This document shows positions 1-6,510 of a DNA stretch of 36,322 nt, in pieces (the first letter of the stretch is position 1; each line of letters begins with the position of its first letter). Source of the stretch: CAZWSC01 sp964636385 (GTDB lineage: Bacteria; Eisenbacteria; RBG-16-71-46; CAIMUX01); NCBI GenBank assembly GCA_964636385.1, contig CAZWSC010000105.1, forward strand, positions 1-36,322, read 5' to 3'. The notes beneath the pieces were generated by a model. It did not search any database and was not told the origin of the DNA. It saw only the letters and a program-made list of their open reading frames with translations. Both the position numbers and the translations under genes were made by a program.

Positions 1-277
1 ACTGTCGAATGGGAGACACCGAGGGTGCGTGCTATCTGCCTGAGCCCTGCTCCTGAGACTGCCGGCACACGCAAGTTCCGGGCCCCCTAGAGATGCAGTC
101 TTGGGTCCAGAATGGTAGTCTTCGGGTGGATCGGGGTCGAAGCCCGTATAGCGCCCCCGATTTCGCCGACTTCCGATACATCATTGGCCAGATTCTGTCC
201 ACCCAGTTGGTCTCCAGTTTCCCGCCTGATCCCGGGTCTGTGCATGGCCATGGCCCAGGGCAATCCTGGTGCTACTC

Positions 278-303
278 CTAACCGATGGGTGCCTAACGGT
301 TAG
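278..303 (+). promoter_or_regulatory. Inverted repeat CTAACCG-N12-CGGTTAG, possible activator site
   Basis: Two perfectly complementary 7-base arms (278-284 and 297-303) are separated by 12 bases. The element lies about 63-88 bases upstream of the transcription start predicted from the sigma-54-like promoter at 339-355. That is within or close to the range where enhancer-binding proteins of sigma-54 bind. It could also be an RNA hairpin or chance. The role is inferred from position only. Confidence 0.35.
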
Positions 304-338
304 TAGATCGCATCCCCGCTCCGAAGATCCCATCCAGG

Positions 339-355
339 TTGGCACAGCTCTGGCA
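339..355 (+). promoter_or_regulatory. Sigma-54-type (-24/-12) promoter
   Basis: TTGGCACAGCTCTGGCA matches the sigma-54 consensus YTGGCACGRNNNTTGCW at all but two defined positions. It has the obligatory GG (341-342) and GC (353-354) with exactly ten bases between them. The predicted start of transcription is near 366, giving a leader of about 22 nt that contains the GGGAGGG ribosome binding site of the BON gene at 388. No competing sigma-70 element was evident in this region. If real, the operon needs an AAA+ activator. Confidence 0.55.
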
Positions 356-387
356 CTCCATCCCCCGGACTGATCCGGGAGGGATAC

Positions 388-687
388 ATGCAAAAGGAGC
401 TAGATTCGAGGATCCAGGCCAAGGTCCGCATCCTGCTGGCCCGCCGCTGGGTTGATCTGCGCGCTGTCACGATAGGGACCACGAACGGTGTGGTCTACCT
501 GGGGGGCGACCTTCGCACTGCCGGCGGACCCGGGGCCGATGCTCCGGGCTTACTCCCAGGGCGAAGCAGCTCATGGCTGAACCGGTTACGAAAGGAGATC
601 GCAGCCATTCCCGACGTCAGGGATGTGGTCTTCACTGCGAAGCAGGTAGGGGGAGGGTCTGAAGAATGCCAGAAGAGATCCGCTTGA
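388..687 (+). CDS. BON-domain protein
   Basis: A 99-residue protein with no signal peptide. Residues about 10-90 read as a BON domain: an alpha-helical start (VRILLARRW), a central strand pair around TIGTTNGVVYLGGDL, and the closing helix-strand LRKEIAAIPDVRDVVFTAK. BON domains typically bind phospholipid or stabilise envelope or secretin-type assemblies. This copy has a Gly/Pro/Ser-rich insertion (about residues 45-62) between the two halves. The ATG at 388 follows GGGAGGG with a 4-nt gap. The last 22 bases overlap the start of the TPR gene, so the two are almost certainly co-translated. The exact role is unknown; it probably works with the TPR and PEGA proteins downstream. Confidence 0.7.
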   Translation: MQKELDSRIQAKVRILLARRWVDLRAVTIGTTNGVVYLGGDLRTAGGPGADAPGLLPGRSSSWLNRLRKEIAAIPDVRDVVFTAKQVGGGSEECQKRSA

Positions 688-2048
688 ACCAGATGCAGCT
701 AGTCCTGGATCCCTGGCAGGAAGGGGCCCGGGCGCTTGAGGAGGCGAGGGAGCGGAACCCGGAGTTCGCCGATCTCAGGAACCTGCTGGGCTTGCTCAGG
801 CTTGCTCAGGGGGACCCTGTGGAGGCGAAGCGGGAGTTCGATGCAGCGCTGGCCTCGAATCCGCAGTACAGGCGGGCTAGGTTCAACAGTTTCGTTGCTG
901 CCAGGTTGTCCGAGGGGCACCTGGACCCTGCTGAATGGGGCAGCGATAACCCAGTAACCGGTGGTCGGGATCCGGAGGCATCACTGTGGACTGCGTGGTT
1001 CCTGGCCCAATCCGGCGATCGCGAGGGAGCGAGGCTGTGTCTGCAGCGGCTGTCGGTGATGCAGTCCTGGACAGGCCTGGCCGCCTATGCCGAAGCCGTG
1101 CTGGAGGATGCCTGGGGTGATCCTGCACGAAGCCGTGAGTCGCTGAAGCGGGCAGCCATTGCCCATCCTCTCTATCGCTCGATCCTCGAGTCCAGGGGGC
1201 TACTGAGGGGCCGCGAGAGTTCGGGACAGAGGAGGCCCGCCCTTTCCCTGATTCCCGATGACTCAGGGCCGGTGGCGTGGAATCCCGCCGCAGGTGACCT
1301 TTATGAGTTCCTGGGGACCCTGTGTGCCAGGAACGGAAGAGTCGATCTGGCACTGCAGTTCTACGAAAATGCATTCCTGATGCAGGGCGACGAATCGGCG
1401 CACCGCATAAGGTTGTCCCGCCTGGCACTGGCCCAGGGAGATGAGGAGGAGGCGGTCCGCAGCCTGAGGCGCGCAATCGATCTGGACCCGACATCCGTCC
1501 CTGCCCGGGCGGCTCTCGGATTCGAGTACCAGTCGCAGGGCTATCCGGATGAGGCGCTTGTTCAATTCGAGGTGGCTGCGCGCCTGCACCCCGAGTTTCC
1601 TGATGTTCAGTACAACCTGGGGCTGCTCTACGGAGTGCAGGGGCGCTCTGAGGATGCTTCCAGATGCTTCCGGAGGGCCCTCGACACCAACCCGGCATAC
1701 TTCCAGGCTCGTGCTTCCCTCGTTCAGCTCCTCCTTCAGACGGAGGAGCACGAGGAGGCGCTCAGGGAGCTTGAGATCCTGAGCAACCAGGGGCTTCGGT
1801 CCGCTGATCTGCATGTCCAGAAGGCGGAAGCACATCTTGCTGTAGGTCAACCCCAGGATGCTGTCTCCGAACTGGAGCAGGCCATCCGGATCAACCCCTC
1901 CTATCCCCGCTCCTATCATGTCCTCGGGACGGCCTTCCAGCGCCTCGGACTGCGGCGGAAGGCTCAGAACGCTTGGAAGCAGTACCTGGAGTTCAGCCGA
2001 AGGTGGACTGAGGGACAGCCTGCCCTGAACGAGAGGGAACTCACATGA
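666..2048 (+). CDS. Tetratricopeptide (TPR) repeat protein
   Basis: A 460-residue protein built largely of TPR units. One N-terminal unit (about residues 20-75) is followed by a divergent middle (about 76-200), and then at least six consecutive 34-residue units from about 205 to 450. These show the usual pattern of small and bulky residues (LG-L---G---A---F--A---P). No signal peptide or membrane helix is seen, so it is probably a cytoplasmic scaffold. The start at 666 overlaps the BON gene and is preceded by a GGGGGAGGG ribosome site at about 649-657. The stop codon overlaps the next start (ATGA), giving a tight operon. No enzymatic domain is visible; the likely role is a protein-protein adaptor for the BON or PP2C-like/PEGA neighbours. 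Confidence 0.8.
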   Translation: MPEEIRLNQMQLVLDPWQEGARALEEARERNPEFADLRNLLGLLRLAQGDPVEAKREFDAALASNPQYRRARFNSFVAARLSEGHLDPAEWGSDNPVTGGRDPEASLWTAWFLAQSGDREGARLCLQRLSVMQSWTGLAAYAEAVLEDAWGDPARSRESLKRAAIAHPLYRSILESRGLLRGRESSGQRRPALSLIPDDSGPVAWNPAAGDLYEFLGTLCARNGRVDLALQFYENAFLMQGDESAHRIRLSRLALAQGDEEEAVRSLRRAIDLDPTSVPARAALGFEYQSQGYPDEALVQFEVAARLHPEFPDVQYNLGLLYGVQGRSEDASRCFRRALDTNPAYFQARASLVQLLLQTEEHEEALRELEILSNQGLRSADLHVQKAEAHLAVGQPQDAVSELEQAIRINPSYPRSYHVLGTAFQRLGLRRKAQNAWKQYLEFSRRWTEGQPALNERELT

Positions 2049-4267
2049 GTGGGAACAGTTCCGGCGGAGCGCACAGTCGGCCGGTGCGCATAGAACTCGC
2101 GACCTCCGAAATCGAGGGGAGCCGGTGCATAGGATGGGCGGACCCGTCGCAGGTTCTCGCCGTTGTCGCGATCAGCGAACCCCACGATGCCTTCGCACGT
2201 CACCTCGAACCGGTCCTTGTGGAGGGGCCTTCAGCAGGGGAGGGAGTGGATGGCCCGCCTTCCTCCGAAACACCAACCGGGACAGGTGGCGGACTCCCGC
2301 CGGCTTTGCAGGGGCTCATCGAACGTCTCAGGGCTGTCCACAGGCGTCTCCACCGGGAGAACCAGTCACTCATGCGTGACCCGCGCTGGGTCTCACTGAC
2401 CTGTGCATTCGCCGAGGAGAATCGCGTCTACTTCGTCAAAGGTGCTCCTTCCCGCGTATTCCTGCTCAGGGACGGCAAGGCCTACCAGGCCGAGCAGGAG
2501 GGCGGGAATGCAGGGGCGAGTGCAGCGCTCGGCAGACAGGAGACACTCAGGCTCGAGGTTACTTCGCTGCCGGTCCAACCTGGGGATACGGTTGTCCTGC
2601 TCGCATCGGAGAACGACGTGCCCCCTGATCTGCGGGCACTAACAAGTGTGTTCGACCAGACAAACGACCTGAAGAGGGCATGCGATGGTCTGGTCAACCT
2701 GCTGGGCCTCCAATCGGAGGGTGCCAGTGCGGTTGCTCTGCGGTTCCTTGCCATCGGGACGAATGGTGCCGGCCGCGAGAATCCCCTGGATGATCTCGCC
2801 CGTGACCTGCTGGTGAAAGCTGATGCACCCCTGCCTGCCGATTGCCAGGGAGAAACTGTGTGTGCCGATATCGGAGAAGAACCGGCCGGACAAGATCAGG
2901 GTGAACTGCTTCCCGACGGCCGTGGATCCGACTACCCCGGGGCGGCACAGGAGTTGGTTCCCGGCGGGGAGGTGAGAGGTCCCTGCCTGGAGGATCATCC
3001 GCAGGGAGTTGCCGACCGGGAAAGGGGGCTCTGTCACCTGGGTGTCAGGCGCGATTCAGTCACATGTCCGACGACGCGCCGCGAGACCGGGGTTTTCTGG
3101 CCGGTTCTGATCATCCTCCTGGTGGCGGGGCTGGCCCTGCTGGCTGCCATTCCGCTGCGGCACGGTACTCCGCCAATCGGCGCGCGCCTCTACCACTGGA
3201 TCCAGGAGCAGGACATCCGTTCCTGGATCGGAAGCCGGGGAGGGATCGCAGACGCCGGACCCGCCGGAACCTCGAGGGGCGTGGGCTTCGGATCACTGAA
3301 TGTCGCCCCCGATCCCCCGGCCCGGTCTGTGCTGATAGACGGAGAGGTCAAAGCCTCCGGGACGCCCGTCAGGCTCGAAATGATCCCCGCAGGAAGACAC
3401 CGGATCGGTCTGGATCTCGGACCATGCGGGATCTGGGAGACGGAACTCCACGTGCCGAGGGGTGAAACAGCCAGCCTGACGCCCCGTCTGGTCGGCTCGG
3501 TGGAGATCATGACAGCAGATCCCCGGCTGAAGGGTTTCGTCTGGACCCCTGGTAGGGACAAGGTGTCCACCCCGGCCCGCATTGACTCGCTGCCGGTCGG
3601 CTGGAACAGGGTGTTCTATGAGGACGAACGCCTGCCGATGTGGGACCGCAACGTCCTCGTCCGGGCAGGGGAGACTGCCCGGGTTGTGGTGCCCAATGAC
3701 TTTGCCTCCGACCAGGGGCTCGTCAGGATATCGGCAATGGTCTTCCGGCAGGGCGACGGCCTGGTTGACGCAGTGGGGGACTCCGTTTGGGTCGACGGCT
3801 CCTTTGTGGGCCTGACACCGATGGAGAAAGGGCTGTCTCCGGGGCTCCACAGCGTGCGGGTCGGAAGCGCCGCGCACGGTCAGTACTCGGAGGTACTGGA
3901 GGTGCGGGCCGGTGCAACCCGACACGTGCAGGGCCGGCTCAGTTCGTCTCCGCGGCCGGTCATAGTACACAATGCTCCGGGCAGGGTCTGGATCAGGGGG
4001 CCGGTGCTGCTATCCGCGGAGATAAGCGGAGGCGCAGGTTCAGTGCGCCCAACCCTTCACCTTCCCGAACTCCCTTCCGGGTTGCGTCAGATCCCGATGA
4101 CTCCTGTCGACCAGGGAGCGGGGGTGTACGTCGGGGTCGTCGAACCGGAGGCCCTTCCTGCGGGACGAACGGTCTCATATTACTTCACGATCCAGGGATC
4201 GAACGGGGAGACCGTCTGGTCGGATCTGTTCAGGCTGGAGTGCCTCGAGGAGACTCCGAACGACTGA
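2045..4267 (+). CDS. Membrane protein: PP2C-like (probably inactive) domain, TM helix, PEGA repeats
   Basis: A 740-residue protein starting in an ATGA overlap with the TPR gene. Residues about 15-250 resemble a PP2C-family phosphatase: a strand 'RVYFVKGAPSRVFLLRDGK' sits where PP2Cs have VGDSRxYLxRDG, and 'PGDTVVLLASEND' where they have GDxLLLxSDGL. The metal-binding Asp residues are absent: GAPSR (133-137) replaces GDSR and SEN (188-190) replaces SDG. It is therefore probably a pseudo-phosphatase. An acidic, low-complexity linker (about 275-345) leads to one TM helix (about 351-371). Three PEGA-like beta domains (about 416-485, 486-555, 558-635) and a C-terminal Ig-like domain lie beyond it, presumably in the periplasm. 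PEGA domains are thought to act in surface or cell-wall contexts. The PP2C assignment rests on my reading of the motifs and is moderately sure; the TM and PEGA calls are firmer. Confidence 0.65.
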   Translation: MSGNSSGGAHSRPVRIELATSEIEGSRCIGWADPSQVLAVVAISEPHDAFARHLEPVLVEGPSAGEGVDGPPSSETPTGTGGGLPPALQGLIERLRAVHRRLHRENQSLMRDPRWVSLTCAFAEENRVYFVKGAPSRVFLLRDGKAYQAEQEGGNAGASAALGRQETLRLEVTSLPVQPGDTVVLLASENDVPPDLRALTSVFDQTNDLKRACDGLVNLLGLQSEGASAVALRFLAIGTNGAGRENPLDDLARDLLVKADAPLPADCQGETVCADIGEEPAGQDQGELLPDGRGSDYPGAAQELVPGGEVRGPCLEDHPQGVADRERGLCHLGVRRDSVTCPTTRRETGVFWPVLIILLVAGLALLAAIPLRHGTPPIGARLYHWIQEQDIRSWIGSRGGIADAGPAGTSRGVGFGSLNVAPDPPARSVLIDGEVKASGTPVRLEMIPAGRHRIGLDLGPCGIWETELHVPRGETASLTPRLVGSVEIMTADPRLKGFVWTPGRDKVSTPARIDSLPVGWNRVFYEDERLPMWDRNVLVRAGETARVVVPNDFASDQGLVRISAMVFRQGDGLVDAVGDSVWVDGSFVGLTPMEKGLSPGLHSVRVGSAAHGQYSEVLEVRAGATRHVQGRLSSSPRPVIVHNAPGRVWIRGPVLLSAEISGGAGSVRPTLHLPELPSGLRQIPMTPVDQGAGVYVGVVEPEALPAGRTVSYYFTIQGSNGETVWSDLFRLECLEETPND

Positions 4268-4303
4268 TCCCTGCCGCCCGTGTATTCAGCGGACGTGTCT
4301 TGG

Positions 4304-4333
4304 TTTGAATGTGGGTACCCGATCTGCTAATAT
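4304..4333 (+). promoter_or_regulatory. Promoter of first metalloprotease gene
   Basis: TTTGAA (4304-4309), an 18-base spacer and TAATAT (4328-4333). The paralogous gene downstream has the same two hexamers with the same spacer and the same distance to its start codon, while the spacer bases have diverged. This supports a real promoter. The -35 lies in a 12-base identical block, TCTTGGTTTGAA. Transcription should begin near 4340. Confidence 0.7.
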
Positions 4334-4351
4334 TGAAAGGTGCGGAGTGTT

Positions 4352-4385
4352 GCCCGGTGTCCCAGGGGGAACTGAGGACCCGGGC
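4352..4385 (+). promoter_or_regulatory. Conserved 5'-UTR stem-loop of first metalloprotease gene
   Basis: GCCCGG (4352-4357), a bulged T and GTCC (4359-4362) pair with GGAC (4376-4379) and CCGGGC (4380-4385), giving ten base pairs around a 13-nt loop. The paralog's leader forms the same 34-nt hairpin at 6455-6488. It ends 22 nt before the start codon and leaves the GGGAGGA ribosome site free. The role (mRNA stability or translational control) is inferred. Confidence 0.55.
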
Positions 4386-4407
4386 CTATTGGCAATCGGG
4401 AGGAATC

Positions 4408-6204
4408 ATGAAACGCACGCGGGTACCGTCTGCATTCTTCTCGCTGTTCATTGCGCTCTCCGTCATCGCTGCTCCGGCTCTATCCGATGAAGACTCACTG
4501 CCCGTGGCGCGGACGATAGCGGCGATCGATGCGGCTTTCTCCCGGGGCGAGATCTCCGAAGGGGAGGCATACCTGTACAAGCTGGCCTGGCTGCGGAACT
4601 CCTCGATCCTCCCGGCTTCTTTTGTCATGGACGATGCCAGGCCGATGAAAGGGGCCACTCAGCTTCTCCTTCAGATCGAGGAGAAGATGAGCACCTTCGC
4701 CCCGGAGATCCAGATACAGATCAAGAACCTGCGCCAGAGGCCGGTCTGTCACGAATACGTGGACACCGCACACTTCCGCGTTCACTACAACACGAGCGGA
4801 ACCCACATGATCTACGGTTGGCCCGATACGGACTACCGGGATGCCGTCCTCGAGGCGGTCGAACACTGCTGGCAGGTGTTCCACCTCGATCACGGTTGGC
4901 AGATCCCGCCCGGTGACGGCAGTGCCGGGGGAGGATGGAACCTGATCGACTGCTACGTGCAGAATCTCCCGGGCTACTACGGGTACGCGCAGCCCGAGAA
5001 CACGGTCCCCGGAGACGGCTGGCCCAACAGCAGGACCGGTTACTTCGTCATCGACAACGACTACCAGGGCTTTGGCTATACCGACCGTACACTGCCGATG
5101 AAGGTGACGGTCGCACACGAGTACCATCACATCACCCAGTTCGGGTACACCATCTCCAACAGCTGGTGGATGGAGAACGTAGCGGTGTGGGCCGAGGAAC
5201 TGTGCTATGACGACATTGACGACTACATCCCCTATATCTGGCAGTACATGCTTCGCCCCTACTGGAGACTGTACACCTACAACGGAGCCTTTGAGTACGG
5301 CGCCACGATCTGGCCCATGTATATTCACGAGCGGTTCGGCAATCCTGATCTGATTCGTCAGATCTACCACTGCTCGGGCACCACCGGCATCCACAACTGT
5401 TTCGACAGTGTCCTTTCGACGCAGGGGTACAACTTCGCCGCCGCACTGGCCGAGTGGGGAGTCTGGAACTTCTACACGCACCTTCGTGATGACGACCAGC
5501 ACTATGGGGAGGGCGGAGCCTGGCCGTATTACATGCAGTTCGACAAGCAGTACGCCACTTACCCGCAGTACAACCAGAGCCCTACATCCACGAGGAGGCC
5601 CGAGGGAACCGGAACCAGCGTTCAGCGTCTCGTACGGGACACCGGCAGCACGGACAACGTTCTCACCATTGACTACAGCGGTCCGGCGTGCACGCAGCAG
5701 CTTATGATCGTCTGCAAGGAACAGGGATCGCACGTCTTTCATGAATTCTACATGAACCTGGATGCCAACGGGACCGGCACGCTGGATGTCATTGGCTGGG
5801 ACACGATGGAGTATGGCCACATGATCTGCTCCTTCCCCCTGGCGTGCGGGTTCCAGGTGCAGGACTACACATTCGACCTGACCACTTCCGCCGCAACCTC
5901 GGTCGAGCATCCGCCTCTCTACACCCGGACCGTCAGCCTGGAGCAGAACCGCCCGAATCCATTCGGCGGGTACACGCAGATCAGTTACGACCTGCCGGTG
6001 CCTGGTCCGGTCAGCCTGTCCGTCTACGACGCCGGCGGCCGGCTGGTGAGACAACTCGTCCGGGCTGAGCAGAGACCTGGCTTCCATCATGTCCACTGGG
6101 ACGGACGCGATGATCTCGGACACGAAGTTGCTCCCGGTGCGTACTTCTGCCGCCTGCAGGGTGGCGGCGAACTGCTTACGCGCAAGATGATCCTGACTCG
6201 GTAG
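4408..6204 (+). CDS. Secreted zinc metalloprotease with C-terminal FlgD-like sorting domain (copy 1)
   Basis: A 598-residue exported protein. A signal peptide (about residues 1-26, MKRTR then a hydrophobic core ending PALS) is followed by a helical pro-region (about 30-110) and a catalytic domain. The zinc-protease signature H237-E238-Y-H-H241 and a downstream WWMEN...WAEE block (E256, E263/E264) can supply the third zinc ligand. The family resembles the MXAN_6640-type putative metalloproteases. The last 90 residues (QNRPNPF...WDGRDDLG...GxYFxRL...RKMIL) are a FlgD-Ig/type A-like sorting domain as on type IX-secreted proteins. I chose ATG 4408 over an earlier in-frame start at 4309: it follows GGGAGGA, begins the signal peptide, and gives exactly the same length as the paralog; 4309 would lie upstream of the predicted transcript start. 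Confidence 0.8.
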   Translation: MKRTRVPSAFFSLFIALSVIAAPALSDEDSLPVARTIAAIDAAFSRGEISEGEAYLYKLAWLRNSSILPASFVMDDARPMKGATQLLLQIEEKMSTFAPEIQIQIKNLRQRPVCHEYVDTAHFRVHYNTSGTHMIYGWPDTDYRDAVLEAVEHCWQVFHLDHGWQIPPGDGSAGGGWNLIDCYVQNLPGYYGYAQPENTVPGDGWPNSRTGYFVIDNDYQGFGYTDRTLPMKVTVAHEYHHITQFGYTISNSWWMENVAVWAEELCYDDIDDYIPYIWQYMLRPYWRLYTYNGAFEYGATIWPMYIHERFGNPDLIRQIYHCSGTTGIHNCFDSVLSTQGYNFAAALAEWGVWNFYTHLRDDDQHYGEGGAWPYYMQFDKQYATYPQYNQSPTSTRRPEGTGTSVQRLVRDTGSTDNVLTIDYSGPACTQQLMIVCKEQGSHVFHEFYMNLDANGTGTLDVIGWDTMEYGHMICSFPLACGFQVQDYTFDLTTSAATSVEHPPLYTRTVSLEQNRPNPFGGYTQISYDLPVPGPVSLSVYDAGGRLVRQLVRAEQRPGFHHVHWDGRDDLGHEVAPGAYFCRLQGGGELLTRKMILTR

Positions 6205-6406
6205 CCCCGTCAGATCTCCGCGTGACCTGAACTGCGTCCCAGTGTCATGCAGGCCGGAATGCCAGATGGCGTTCATCCGGACAACCATACCTGATTCACG
6301 CGGGAGGGGTTGACCAACCTGTGGGCGGAGGGGTCTGTAGTGAACACGGGCTCTTATCCGGCAGTTGGTGTTCCATGCCGTTTCCGCACCTCGGTCCGCT
6401 TCTTGG
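6205..6406. other. Spacer between the two metalloprotease genes, with stem-loops
   Basis: No gene is seen. A compact stem-loop lies at 6254-6280 (CCGG and AATGCC around an AGAT loop, closing with GGCGTT, a CAT bulge and CCGG). An outer pairing of 6216-6225 with 6296-6306 (CTCCGCGTGA with TCACGCGGGAG, one bulge) could enclose it. There is no T-run, so this is not a classical intrinsic terminator. It may be a 3'-end structure of the first transcript. Confidence 0.4.
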
Positions 6407-6436
6407 TTTGAAGTCGGCCTCATCTTTTGATAATAT
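6407..6436 (+). promoter_or_regulatory. Promoter of second metalloprotease gene
   Basis: TTTGAA (6407-6412), an 18-base spacer and TAATAT (6431-6436), identical in layout to the promoter at 4304-4333. The distance from the -10 to the start codon is 74 bases in both genes. The second copy is therefore expressed from its own promoter rather than by read-through alone. Confidence 0.7.
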
Positions 6437-6454
6437 GTGTGAGTGCAGAGTCTT

Positions 6455-6488
6455 GCCCGGTGTCCTGGGGGATGTCGGGGATCCGGGC
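6455..6488 (+). promoter_or_regulatory. Conserved 5'-UTR stem-loop of second metalloprotease gene
   Basis: GCCCGG (6455-6460), a bulged T and GTCC (6462-6465) pair with GGAT (6479-6482) and CCGGGC (6483-6488). Compared with the copy at 4352-4385, one C has become T, which keeps pairing as G-U, while loop bases have changed freely. Same length (34 nt) and same distance to the start codon. Confidence 0.55.
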
Positions 6489-6510
6489 TAATCGGTAACC
6501 AGGAGGGATC

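Larger units (their letters stand above)
1..387. other. Non-coding leader region upstream of the BON/TPR/PEGA operon
   Basis: No convincing gene is seen here. The short open frames have no family resemblance and no good ribosome binding site. The stretch holds an inverted repeat at 278-303 and a sigma-54-like promoter at 339-355, listed separately, and ends in a strong Shine-Dalgarno (GGGAGGG, 377-383) just before the first gene. The left part (1-270) shows nothing recognisable; it could be the 3' flank of a gene outside the window. Confidence 0.6.

Noticed and set aside
93..393. Small open frames in the first 390 bases
   Set aside because: No ribosome sites, no domain resemblance, and they cross the predicted regulatory elements.
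791..810. Tandem ten-base repeat CTTGCTCAGG in the TPR gene
   Set aside because: A ten-base duplication could signal a frameshift, but the TPR pattern continues without a break on both sides.
883..1919. Overlapping minus-strand frames opposite the TPR gene
   Set aside because: Their products show no domain and no ribosome site, and the plus-strand TPR pattern is clear.
4309..4407. Upstream in-frame start of the first metalloprotease
   Set aside because: It lies before the predicted transcript start, would spoil the signal peptide, and has no counterpart in the paralog.
4495..6423. 642-codon open frame on the minus strand opposite the first metalloprotease
   Set aside because: It mirrors the codons of a well-supported gene in GC-rich DNA, a similar antisense frame occurs opposite the paralog, and its product has no recognisable domain.
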